This document shows positions 20,285 through 28,023 of a stretch of DNA of 35,581 bases, one piece after another. The notes under the pieces are model-generated. The model did no database searches. It had not been told where the DNA came from and saw nothing but the letters and a program-made list of their open reading frames with translations. Made by a program: the position numbers and the translations under genes. Every line of letters begins with the position of its first letter. The stretch's first letter is position 1. The stretch lies in assembly GCA_003389215.1 (NCBI GenBank), contig QQVP01000031.1, forward strand, positions 1 to 35,581, in the 5' to 3' direction. Origin of the DNA: Planctomycetota bacterium. GTDB taxonomy: Bacteria > Planctomycetota > Planctomycetia > Pirellulales > UBA7805.

Positions 20285-20594
20285 GCATATCGAAGCCGCC
20301 GCGGACGCCGTGATCCGACGCCTGGTGCCGCGGCACGCGCCCCGCAGGCGGTGGCCCGCGAGCCTTGCCCGAGCGAAGATACGGGCCTGCCATACACCGA
20401 CAGCGGCCGCAAAATTTGACGGTTTTTGGGCCCCTAATTAGAATTGGCACTGAGAGTTACGAACCGCGCATCGGTGCGCAGTCGGGATCGACCAGGGCGA
20501 ACGTCCCGCGAAGTTTCGCGGCGATCTCGCCACCGCGCCGCCCGGGGCATGCCGCATCCGGCAGCGAACATCTATCCGAGGAGTCAGAGGCACC
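20285..20594. other. Intergenic leader with promoter
   Basis: A 310-bp gap below the DUF1501 gene. The first 110 nt are GC-rich with no stem followed by T residues, so no terminator is called. An AT-richer stretch (20408-20450) holds the promoter of the next gene, and the last 145 nt form its leader. No small gene is seen. Confidence 0.55.
20416..20444 (+). promoter_or_regulatory. Strong promoter of the coiled-coil protein gene
   Basis: TTGACG (20416-20421) and TAGAAT (20439-20444) each match the sigma-70 consensus at five of six positions and are exactly 17 nt apart. The start would be near 20451, giving a leader of about 144 nt before the ATG at 20595. Confidence 0.72.
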
Positions 20595-22007
20595 ATGGCC
20601 ATCGACAAGAACCGGCAAACTTGGATTATTTGCCTCGTGGCAGCGGCCGTGCTCGCGCTGGCGGCGGTCGTGATCAGCATTGTCATGAACAAGCGGTACG
20701 AAGAGATCGCCGCGGCCAAGAGGACCACCGATCAGCAACTAGAAGACGTCAAGAAGGAACGCGACCGCTTCAAGAAGCAGCTGGCCGATCTGAAGAAGGT
20801 CGGTGGCTGGGGCGACGACGATCAGGTGACCGACATCCTCGCCAAGCTCGAAGAGCACAAGCAAGTCTACGCCAACACCTACGGCGATACGACGATGGAT
20901 GTTTATCCCAAGATGCTGGAGCTCCAGATCGACCGGTATTTCGCCGTGCAATCCAAACTTCAGGAAGAGATCCGGAGGGTCAAAGACCTGCAAAGCAAGT
21001 TGGCGGCCGCTGAAGATGCCCAGAAGGCGAGCGACGAGCAGCATCGGGAAGCGGTCAAGGAGTTGGAAACGCAGCTCAATGAAAAGGCCACCGCCTTAAG
21101 CAGTGCCCAACAAACCAAGGAGAGGATAGAACGGGAACTGGACGAAAAGATCGACAACATGCAGCGGGCCCACACGCGGGCACTGGAAACTAAAGACAAC
21201 AAGATCGAACAGATGGCGGGCATCCAGCGAAGGACGGAAGACCAACTCGAAGCGACCATCAAGGTTGTCTCCGATTACTTCCAGGAACCGCTCGATTTCA
21301 CCGCGCCCGACGGCAAGATCATTCAAGCGAGCGCTTCGGTCGGTGTCGTCTACATCAACCGCGGATCCGCCGACGGCTTGCGCCGTCAGACCCGCTTTCT
21401 CGTCTTCGACCATGACGCCCTGCTCCGCGATGCCGCGACGCTCGAGCCGAAGGGCGAGATCGAGATCACGGAAGTCTCCGGACCCCATCGCGCCGTCGCG
21501 CGGGTCATCAGCGACACGGTCGCAAACCCGATCCTGCCGGGAGACCTGATCCACTCGTTCATCTATCGCCCCGACATGCCCGAGCGGTTCGCGCTGGTCG
21601 GCACGATGAATGTACATGGCGATACGACCGACGGTCTCGATCGCCTGAGGAGCATGATCCAGATCAACGGCGGACGCCTCGACGCACATATGGCCAGCGA
21701 CGGCACGATCGTCGGCACCATCAACGAGCGAACCCGCTATCTCGTCCTGGGCCCCATTCCTCGCGGCGACAACGAGAACGAAGCTCGCGAGAACTATCAG
21801 AAGATGCTCGATCAGGCGGCGAAGTACGGAGTCCGCAGAATTACGCTCGAGCAATTTCTCGACTACATCGGACTGCAGGCCGAAGATCAGCGCTACGATC
21901 TGAGCCACCAGGTGCGCGACCGCGACACCAGCGAGCGGACCGAGTCGAACAAAGGTCAGACGTTTCGCCGTCGTCCAGCGCGGGGCGAAGACGGGGCCTT
22001 CGAATAG
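20595..22007 (+). CDS. Membrane-anchored coiled-coil protein of unknown function
   Basis: A 470-residue protein. One N-terminal membrane helix (residues 9-31, 'WIICLVAAAVLALAAVVIS') is followed by a long coiled coil in two parts (about 34-72 and 110-225; heptad-rich 'EEIRRVKDLQSKLAAAEDA', 'KERIERELDEKIDNMQRAH'). Then comes a compact beta-rich domain (about 230-320; 'VGVVYINRGSADGLRRQT', 'RFLVFDHD', 'GEIEITEVSGPHRAVARVI'), which looks like the SH3-like barrel of coat and secretion-type proteins. A C-terminal segment 'GLDRLRSMIQINGGRL' plus 'INERTRYLVLG' resembles a BRCT repeat. The last 40 residues are charged and disordered. The ATG has AGAGG 4 nt upstream. The BRCT and barrel readings are inference. 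It is expressed alone from a strong promoter and is probably a structural or envelope-organising protein. Confidence 0.82.
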   Translation: MAIDKNRQTWIICLVAAAVLALAAVVISIVMNKRYEEIAAAKRTTDQQLEDVKKERDRFKKQLADLKKVGGWGDDDQVTDILAKLEEHKQVYANTYGDTTMDVYPKMLELQIDRYFAVQSKLQEEIRRVKDLQSKLAAAEDAQKASDEQHREAVKELETQLNEKATALSSAQQTKERIERELDEKIDNMQRAHTRALETKDNKIEQMAGIQRRTEDQLEATIKVVSDYFQEPLDFTAPDGKIIQASASVGVVYINRGSADGLRRQTRFLVFDHDALLRDAATLEPKGEIEITEVSGPHRAVARVISDTVANPILPGDLIHSFIYRPDMPERFALVGTMNVHGDTTDGLDRLRSMIQINGGRLDAHMASDGTIVGTINERTRYLVLGPIPRGDNENEARENYQKMLDQAAKYGVRRITLEQFLDYIGLQAEDQRYDLSHQVRDRDTSERTESNKGQTFRRRPARGEDGAFE

Positions 22008-22080
22008 ACTCGCTCAGCGCGCGGAAGACGAGACTTCACGACGGGCAACGCGTGCGCGTAGGAACGCGCTGGGTCGCTGC

Positions 22081-22509
22081 CTAGCTGGCGTCGGCGGTTG
22101 CGAACAGGCGACGCTGCAGTTCGCTGGCCAGGTCGCGCTGCGACTGCAAGCCCGGTCCGAGGTTGTCGGCCTCGAAACGTTCCGGCTCGAGAAACAAGCG
22201 GGCCGGTTGGGCCAGCCGTTGGTGGACCGCCAGCTGCTTCAAGAAACGCCGACTGGCCCGGTCCAATTCGTGTGCCCGGCAGAGGCTGCGGAACAGCTCT
22301 TTGGGATTGTTGAAATGGCCGCTTCGCTCGCCGCGGCTCCAGAGAGCATAGGCACCGCATCCCAGCAGCACGAGTCCGGCCACGATCGCGAAGCCAATCA
22401 GGACCTCGGTGCCGTTGGAGTCGACCGCTTTGCCGCGCAGGCCGCTACTGAGGCTTTCCAGCCGTGAGCTCTGGGCCAGCAGACTCGTTCCCGAAAACCA
22501 TCCGCTCAT
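22081..22509 (-). CDS. One-TM protein coupled to the HEAT-repeat gene
   Basis: A 142-residue protein with a single membrane helix (about 35-58, 'VLIGFAIVAGLVLLGCGAYAL') and a cytoplasmic helical domain ('NPKELFRSLCRAHELDRAS', 'FLKQLAVHQRLAQPARLF', 'EPERFEAD'). That domain reminds me of the helical region that precedes PilZ domains in some envelope and flagellar proteins, but no PilZ domain is present and I treat this as weak. The ATG (22507-22509) overlaps the TGA of the HEAT-repeat gene in an ATGA, and AGGAG lies 8 nt upstream, inside that gene. Tight translational coupling implies a shared complex. It converges on the coiled-coil gene with a 73-nt gap that holds only a short GC hairpin. Confidence 0.78.
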   Translation of the reverse strand: MSGWFSGTSLLAQSSRLESLSSGLRGKAVDSNGTEVLIGFAIVAGLVLLGCGAYALWSRGERSGHFNNPKELFRSLCRAHELDRASRRFLKQLAVHQRLAQPARLFLEPERFEADNLGPGLQSQRDLASELQRRLFATADAS

Positions 22510-24119
22510 GAGGTTTGCTCCTGGCGGGCCTCTTCGGCCGCGCGGGCCACCCGTCGACCGATCTCCTGAAGGCTGAATTCCGCGGCTTCCTGCACCGCCA
22601 CGCTGCGGTCGGCCAGGCAATCGCGCAGCGCTTCGATGGCCGCTTCGCTCTGACAGCCGCCCAGCGCCCGCGCGGCCTCGACGCGGACCAGGTGCTCGTC
22701 GTCACCGAGCAGACCGATCACTTCGCTTTCCAGACGGACGACCATCCCCATCGCCTCGGTCATCGCCAGGGCACGGAGTCGACGCGTCCGGCTGGCCACG
22801 CCGAACTCTTCGCTCAGCAACGCCCGGGCGCGGGGGTCGACCACCTTGACCAGTTGACCCGTCGTGCGGCGAACGTCGTCGGTCAGGTTGTCAAAGGCTT
22901 CGGCGTATCGCTCGAACTTGAATTCGACCAGCTGATCGCGGGCCGCGTTTCGTACCAATTCGTGCGGACTCTCCAAGAGCGCGAGCAGCCGGTTCATGAC
23001 CCCCGGGATACCGCGTTGACGCAGGTGTGGAATGACGGCGGACTGAACCCGGGGATCGACATGATCGAGGGCGTCGAGGGCCAGGTGGTTCGCCTTGGAG
23101 CCCGAGTACTTGGCGAGGCCGGCGGCGGCCGCCACGCTCCCGCCCGGGGTACCCTGCGTGAGCACGTGCTCGAGCATGTTGAGGGTATCGTCCTGCGGCA
23201 GATGGCAGTGAATCGCCAGCTGGACCGCGGCGTGCTGTCCGGCGTCGTCGAATTCGTCGAGCAGCCCGTAGCTCTCGGTGATCCACGGCATCGACTCGAT
23301 ACGACGTAGGTTGTTCTTGGCGACGCTGGTCGGTTCGAAGCCGATCTTCTTCAGCAGATGGCTGACAAAGGCCTGATCGCCCCGTCGCGAGAGAATCGTC
23401 ATCGCCGCGCTGGGGGCCTGTCGATCGTCGAGGAACGCCAGCACGAGCCGCATCACGCCGCGACGCTCGCTCTTGGTCAAAAGCTCGGCCGTGGCCAGAT
23501 AGGCTTCGTGATAAGGATCGCTGAGGATCTTCCGCAGCACGACGTTGTCGCGGGCCGTGAGGATCAGAAAGGCCTCGAGAATCTCTGTCCGCTGGTGCTT
23601 GGCGAAGCGGGCGACCGAGGCTTCCAGGCTGCTGGAAATCGACTTTCGCACCAGGTGCGGATCGCGACGCTGTTTGTAGTCGCGAGGCTGAGCCAGCTCG
23701 TCGTAGAGCGCCTCGGCCAACTCGAGCACGGTGGACGCCATCAGGCCGGCCTTCTCGTTGGCGGAATCTTCCGCCGCATTGATCAGCACCGGCATCAGGT
23801 CGTAATCTCGAAACTCCGAGATCGCGTGACAGGCATTCTCGCACTGCTGGTCGTCGCTGCCGACGATCGCATTTCGCAGCGCGCCGGTCAGCCGACCTGG
23901 CCGCTTGCGAATGATCTCGATCCAACTCTCCTCCATCGTGTGCAGCCGCGAGAGAATCTCACTGCTCCCGGCGTCGCCGCGACGATCGAGCAACGCCGTC
24001 AGGGCGTGCTCGGCAATCTGCGCGTGATCCGAGTCGAGCGCCGCCAGCAGCAACGTGGCTGCGGCGTCGTTCTTCGTCTTGCTCAGATGTCGAAACGTGG
24101 TTTCCAGTCCGCTTGTCAC
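22506..24119 (-). CDS. HEAT-repeat scaffold protein
   Basis: A 537-residue all-helical solenoid made of HEAT/PBS-lyase-like repeats from end to end. Repeats are recognisable as 'AAATLLLAALDSDHAQIAEHALTALLDRRG' (split at residues 16-30 and 31-45), 'QSAVIPHLRQRGIPGVMNRL', 'LVRVEAARALGGCQSEAAIE' and 'SVAVQEAAEFSLQEIGRRV'. No catalytic site is visible. I chose the GTG at 24119 because GAGG lies about 8 nt upstream and repeats begin soon after; an ATG at 24236 would add 39 residues without repeats. HEAT solenoids normally bind other proteins, and the ATGA overlap with the one-TM gene suggests that this is its cytoplasmic partner. Which process it serves is unknown. Confidence 0.85.
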   Translation of the reverse strand: MTSGLETTFRHLSKTKNDAAATLLLAALDSDHAQIAEHALTALLDRRGDAGSSEILSRLHTMEESWIEIIRKRPGRLTGALRNAIVGSDDQQCENACHAISEFRDYDLMPVLINAAEDSANEKAGLMASTVLELAEALYDELAQPRDYKQRRDPHLVRKSISSSLEASVARFAKHQRTEILEAFLILTARDNVVLRKILSDPYHEAYLATAELLTKSERRGVMRLVLAFLDDRQAPSAAMTILSRRGDQAFVSHLLKKIGFEPTSVAKNNLRRIESMPWITESYGLLDEFDDAGQHAAVQLAIHCHLPQDDTLNMLEHVLTQGTPGGSVAAAAGLAKYSGSKANHLALDALDHVDPRVQSAVIPHLRQRGIPGVMNRLLALLESPHELVRNAARDQLVEFKFERYAEAFDNLTDDVRRTTGQLVKVVDPRARALLSEEFGVASRTRRLRALAMTEAMGMVVRLESEVIGLLGDDEHLVRVEAARALGGCQSEAAIEALRDCLADRSVAVQEAAEFSLQEIGRRVARAAEEARQEQTS

Positions 24120-24454
24120 TTGGCGACCTCGTGGGGTATTCCCTGGTCGAAGGGGCAAGGGCCTCTCGGGCGCATTCGCGCCGGCGCACACCGAGACGCA
24201 TGTATCCATGCAAAGGTAGGTCAAGGAAAAGACCATGCGGGCAAAAAACCCGGAATTCGCAACTCGTTACGTCGTCGCTGCCTGCACGGGCCCAGACTTG
24301 CAATTTGAGGCCCGCACTACGACACTTAAGTGGTGTCGCGAGCCGGGTCGCGGGCGGTCGGACGCTGGGGCATTTGCCTGCTGTGACGGTTGTGTGGAAG
24401 CCGCGGCCGGGGGCTCAGGAACTCGGGGCTCAGGAATTTTCCGAGGAATCCCTC
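24120..24454. other. Divergent intergenic region with palindrome and short tandem repeat
   Basis: A 335-bp gap between the HEAT-repeat gene (-) and the 93-aa gene (+). It holds an inverted repeat CGACAC-TTAAGTG-GTGTCG (24320-24338), inside it the palindrome CACTTAAGTG (24323-24332), and a direct repeat of GGGGCTCAGGAA (24410-24421 and 24425-24436, period 15) just above the 93-aa gene. A smaller hairpin GCATG-TATC-CATGC lies at 24198-24211. No convincing promoter was found on either strand. Confidence 0.5.
24320..24338. repeat. Inverted repeat, possible operator
   Basis: CGACAC and GTGTCG flank a 7-nt centre that itself contains part of the palindrome CACTTAAGTG. It lies midway in a divergent gap, a common place for a dimeric repressor site. 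No regulator is assigned. Confidence 0.35.
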
Positions 24455-24736
24455 ATGTCGTCGCCCAGTGTGTCGCTGCCGCTCTCGGCCGCCGAAGTGC
24501 TCGATCGTGAATTCTTGGAGATCCGTGCGAAGCTGCTGCAGCTGGCTGCCTCGCTCGATCGGTTCGATCGGGGTGACGGCTCGGTCGCCGGCGACGAACG
24601 CTACGAGCTGATTCGCCGCGGGCTGGACATCCTCCGCGACGCCTCGCCCGAGAAGGCAGAACAGATCCAACGGCTCTTCTCGCGCGACTACGACGACAAC
24701 TGGCAAGCCAACCTCAAGATGCCGCTGGCCGAGTGA
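24455..24736 (+). CDS. Small helical protein upstream of the TatD-family gene
   Basis: A 93-residue soluble protein, mainly helical ('AAEVLDREFLEIRAKLLQLA', 'DERYELIRRGLDILRD', 'EKAEQIQRLFSRDYDDNW'). The ATG at 24455 has GAGGA 7 nt upstream; the frame is open further upstream but lacks a site. It is 34 nt above the TatD-family gene and almost certainly co-transcribed. Neighbouring position is the only functional clue: small helical proteins of this kind next to metal-dependent hydrolases are seen in planctomycetes, but I cannot name a family. It is too short to be EboA. Confidence 0.8.
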   Translation: MSSPSVSLPLSAAEVLDREFLEIRAKLLQLAASLDRFDRGDGSVAGDERYELIRRGLDILRDASPEKAEQIQRLFSRDYDDNWQANLKMPLAE

Positions 24737-24770
24737 CATTCGTCGCCGTCCGGCCACCAACCACCCCACG

Positions 24771-25604
24771 ATGTATTACTTCGATCCGCATATCCACATG
24801 GTCTCGCGCGTCACGGACGACTACGAGACGCTCGCCAAGATGGGCTGCGTGGCGCTCAGCGAGCCCGCGTTTTGGGCCGGCTTCGATCGCGGCAGCGTCG
24901 ACGGCTTTCGCGATTACTTTCGCCAACTCACCGAGTTCGAACCGAAACGGGCCGGTTGGTACGGCATGGCCCACTACACCTGGCTCTGCATCAACGCCAA
25001 GGAGGCCGAGAACGTCGAACTCTCGCGCGAGGTGATCGCCATGATTCCCGAGTTTCTCGACCGCCCCGGCGTGTTGGGCATCGGCGAGATCGGGCTGAAC
25101 AAGAACACGCGCAACGAGGCGATCATCTTTCAGGAGCACATCGACCTGGCGATGCGCACGAACGAGCAGATTCTCATCCACACGCCCCACCTGGAAGACA
25201 AGTACATGGGGACGCGGATGATCTTGGACATGCTCACCGACGACTCGCGAATCGAGCGGAGCCGCGTGCTGGTCGATCACGTCGAGGAACACACGGTCCG
25301 CATGGTGCTCGACGAAGGATTCTGGTGCGGCATGACGCTCTACCCGGTGAGCAAGTGCACGCCGGAACGGGCGGTCGACATGGTCGAGATGTACGGGCCA
25401 GAGCGGATGCTGGTCAATTCGGCCGGCGACTGGGGGCCTTCGAAGCCGACGGCGGTGCCCGACTTCATTCTGGCGATGCGGCTGCGGGGGCATCCCGAAA
25501 GCCTGATTCGCAAGGTGGTCTTCGACAACCCGTTCGAGTTCTTCTCGCAGAGCCGCAACTTTCATTTCACGCCGCCCGAGCTAACGGAGCCGGCCGAGGC
25601 GTGA
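24771..25604 (+). CDS. TatD-family metal-dependent hydrolase (EboB-like)
   Basis: A 277-residue TIM-barrel amidohydrolase-superfamily protein. The metal site residues are in place: H7 and H9 in 'DPHIHM', E106 in 'GIGEIGLNKN', H137/H140 in 'ILIHTPH', H170 in 'VDHVEEH' and D220 in 'NSAGDWG'. The protein begins like EboB ('DPHIHMVSRVTDDYETL', 'EPAFWAGFDR'), the TatD-like component of the ebo gene cluster, which in several bacteria helps move isoprenoid precursors to the periplasm or builds a linked metabolite. The other ebo genes (prenyltransferase, dehydroquinate-synthase-like, sugar isomerase-like) are not in the window. EboB-like assignment is from memory of the family's N-terminal pattern. 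No clear ribosome site precedes the ATG; coupling to the gene before it is likely. Confidence 0.85.
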   Translation: MYYFDPHIHMVSRVTDDYETLAKMGCVALSEPAFWAGFDRGSVDGFRDYFRQLTEFEPKRAGWYGMAHYTWLCINAKEAENVELSREVIAMIPEFLDRPGVLGIGEIGLNKNTRNEAIIFQEHIDLAMRTNEQILIHTPHLEDKYMGTRMILDMLTDDSRIERSRVLVDHVEEHTVRMVLDEGFWCGMTLYPVSKCTPERAVDMVEMYGPERMLVNSAGDWGPSKPTAVPDFILAMRLRGHPESLIRKVVFDNPFEFFSQSRNFHFTPPELTEPAEA

Positions 25605-25818
25605 GGGGCGAGCCGGGATCGCGGGGCAGCAAGGTGCGCGGACCTCAGCGTGCGCGGATTCCAGCCTGAACGCCCGCGGCACGCTCCTGCACCTGAGTCC
25701 GATTCTGCCGACTTTGCCGGCCGGCTGGGGCGCCAGCGCTGAGCTACGCTTGGGGTGGCCACGGCATGCGCAGCGCGACGCGCGTGCCGAGCATCCCTCC
25801 CACGCCCCCCTGCCCGTC

Positions 25819-27300
25819 ATGGACGTCCCACCTGCGGCCACATCGCCCCGGGCAAAGCCTGCCGGCACGACCACCGAGGATGTGGCCGACGTTCAAGATG
25901 CGCGCGGCTGGCTGGCCGGTGCTCGGGCCCGGCTTTTCGCGCCGGTGGATGTGGCGCCGCTGGCCTACTTCCGCATCGTCTTGGGCGCGGCGATGATCTG
26001 GGAAGTCATCCGCTTCTTCCAACACAATTGGATCTGGCGCTACTACATCGAGCCGACCTTCTACTTCAAGTACTACGGCTTCACCTGGATCGAGCCCTGG
26101 TCGGGCGCCGGCATGTACACCCACTTCATCCTGCTCGGCGTCGCCGCCGCCGGGGTGATGCTGGGGCTGTACTATCGCGCCAGCGCGGTGGCCTTCTTTC
26201 TCGGCTTTACCTACCTCTTCTTGCTCGACCAGACGAACTACCTGAACCACTTCTATCTGATCAGTCTGCTGGGAATGCTGCTGGTGATTCTGCCGGCCAA
26301 CCGGGCCTGGTCGCTGGACATTCTGCGGCGGCCGCGACTGGCCTCGAGCACCGTGCCCGCCTGGACGGTGGGCCTGTTGCGGTTTCAGTTGGCGGTGCCC
26401 TACTTCTACGGCGGGTTGGCCAAGCTGAACGTCGACTGGCTGCAGGGCGAGCCGCTGAGGATGTGGCTGGCCAAGGCGTCCGCAGGTTCGCCTTGGGAAC
26501 CGCTGCTGACCTCGGAGACCGTCGTCTATGCGATGAGCTATGGCGGGATGCTGTTCGATCTACTGATCGTGCCGATGTTGTGGTGGCGGCACACCCGCTG
26601 GTGGGCCGTGGCGTGGTTGGCGTCCTTCCACCTGATCAACTCGCAGCTCTTCCACATCGGCATCTTTCCCTGGCTGATGCTGGCGGCCACGCCGGTGTTG
26701 TTGCCGTCGCGCTATCTGCGTCGGGCAGCCGCGGCGCTGCGTCTGGCCCGTCCACGGCCCAACCCCGACGACCTGGGGCGCGTCGTGCCGAGTCGAATCG
26801 CGGGCGTCTCGATGGCGGTGCTCGCTCTTTTCATGGTCGTGCAGCTGCTGTTTCCGCTGCGGCACTACCTGTACCCCGGCTATTCAAGCTGGACGGAAGA
26901 AGGCAATCGCTTTGCCTGGCACATGCGGCTGCGGCAGAAGTACGCCAAGGCGACCTTCTACGTGACCGACGGCAAGACCCGGCAAACCTGGGAGGTCGAT
27001 CCGGCCGATTACCTGACGCGCCGACAGCGGGCCAAGATGCCCAAACGGCCCGACATGATCTTGCAGTTCGCCCACCATCTACGCGATCGCTGGGAGGCCA
27101 AGGGCTTCGAGCAGGTGGCGGTCCGGGCGGATGTGGTGGCGGCGCTTAACGGTCGCGATTCACGACGGCTCGTCGATCCGCAATTCGACCTGGCTACGGC
27201 GGAACGCAATCTGCGGCCGGCGTCGTGGATTCTGCCGCTGGAGGCGACGCCCACAGCCGACACGGTCGACACCGCGAATCTCTCCGCGGCGACGCGGTAG
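25819..27300 (+). CDS. Vitamin K-dependent gamma-carboxylase homologue (HTTM domain)
   Basis: A 493-residue multi-pass membrane protein with an HTTM domain (horizontally transferred transmembrane), the family of animal GGCX, which carboxylates Glu to gamma-carboxy-Glu using reduced vitamin K. After a polar N terminus, helices run from about 45 to 375 ('YFRIVLGAAMIWEVIRF', 'HFILLGVAAAGVMLGLYY', 'AFFLGFTYLFLLDQTNYL' and so on). Catalytic positions of GGCX are matched: H144 in 'TNYLNHFYLISLLG' (human H160 region) and K202 in 'YFYGGLAKLNVDWL' (human K218, the base). A soluble C-terminal domain (about 385-490; 'NRFAWHMRLRQKYAKATF') completes the full-length type. The alignment to GGCX is from memory. 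The ATG at 25819 fits the family length; no Shine-Dalgarno is seen. The gap to the TatD-family gene is 214 nt, so co-transcription is uncertain. The natural substrate is unknown. Confidence 0.86.
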   Translation: MDVPPAATSPRAKPAGTTTEDVADVQDARGWLAGARARLFAPVDVAPLAYFRIVLGAAMIWEVIRFFQHNWIWRYYIEPTFYFKYYGFTWIEPWSGAGMYTHFILLGVAAAGVMLGLYYRASAVAFFLGFTYLFLLDQTNYLNHFYLISLLGMLLVILPANRAWSLDILRRPRLASSTVPAWTVGLLRFQLAVPYFYGGLAKLNVDWLQGEPLRMWLAKASAGSPWEPLLTSETVVYAMSYGGMLFDLLIVPMLWWRHTRWWAVAWLASFHLINSQLFHIGIFPWLMLAATPVLLPSRYLRRAAAALRLARPRPNPDDLGRVVPSRIAGVSMAVLALFMVVQLLFPLRHYLYPGYSSWTEEGNRFAWHMRLRQKYAKATFYVTDGKTRQTWEVDPADYLTRRQRAKMPKRPDMILQFAHHLRDRWEAKGFEQVAVRADVVAALNGRDSRRLVDPQFDLATAERNLRPASWILPLEATPTADTVDTANLSAATR

Positions 27301-27338
27301 GCCGGCGACGGGCCGCTGAGACCGCCCGCTGCTGACGC

Positions 27339-27983
27339 TCAATTGGCCAGGATCGCGATGAGCAACGGCACGACAAAGGCCAGCATGAGGAGCAGCAGGC
27401 CCAAGCCGAGCAGGCTGGTTGCGATGATGCCCAGGATCATGCCCGCCTGGGTAATTCCTTCGCCCGATGGGTCGAGTCGTCCGGCACGCATCTCGTGCAG
27501 ATCGTTCCGTCCCATGATCCAGGCAGGAATGCCCAAGAAGACGAAGATTCCGCAGACGAGGGTGCCCGCCAGCGACAGGATTCCCAGGGTGAGCACGAGT
27601 GCCCCGCGATGGGGCGGAAGATGCGAGCGTTGGGCGCCGATTCCAACGCCGATTCGCGGTGTCTGATAGGGATTCACCGTACCGGGCGCCGAGTAGCCCG
27701 AGGGCGCATTGCCAGGCGCCGATGAGGGTGGTCCCGAGAAGCCTGGGGGGCCGCCACCGGGCGCTGATGGGAAATGGCGGGAGGGGGCGGAACCGGACCG
27801 CGCAGAACCCGACAGTGTGGAACCGGACGGCGCGGGCGGCGGCACGGGCTCGATGGTGGGCATCGCGTCGTCGGGCACGGTGAAGACGGTGCGGCAATAG
27901 GGACAGCGGATCTGCGCTCCTGCCTGTTCATTGGGAACTTGGAGCGGCCGTCGGCAGTTGATGCAGGCGAATTCCCAAGCCAT
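27339..27983 (-). CDS. Zinc-ribbon/DUF4190-type membrane protein A
   Basis: A 214-residue protein. An N-terminal zinc ribbon has four cysteines in the pattern CxxC-16 residues-CxxC (C7, C10, C27, C30). A long Pro/Gly/Ser-rich disordered linker follows (about 42-125, with repeats such as SGSARSGSAPS and PGGGPPGFSGPP). Two membrane helices come last (about 133-155, 'GALVLTLGILSLAGTLVCG', and 185-210, ending 'PLLIAILAN') with the DUF4190 motif 'GIPAWIMGRNDLHEMRAG' between them. The ATG at 27983 has a run of G residues (AGGGGGGA) upstream. The downstream neighbour (B) has the same cysteine spacing and helix layout, so the two arose by duplication. Function unknown; a metal-bound N-domain facing the cytoplasm is likely. 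Confidence 0.82.
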   Translation of the reverse strand: MAWEFACINCRRPLQVPNEQAGAQIRCPYCRTVFTVPDDAMPTIEPVPPPAPSGSTLSGSARSGSAPSRHFPSAPGGGPPGFSGPPSSAPGNAPSGYSAPGTVNPYQTPRIGVGIGAQRSHLPPHRGALVLTLGILSLAGTLVCGIFVFLGIPAWIMGRNDLHEMRAGRLDPSGEGITQAGMILGIIATSLLGLGLLLLMLAFVVPLLIAILAN

Positions 27984-28023
27984 CTGCGACCGTCCCCCCT
28001 TCGCTAGCCAAGTCGTCAATTCG

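Noticed and set aside
22054..22069. Hairpin GCGCGT-AGGA-ACGCGC between convergent genes
   Set aside because: Short stem and no T-tract on either strand, so not called as a terminator.
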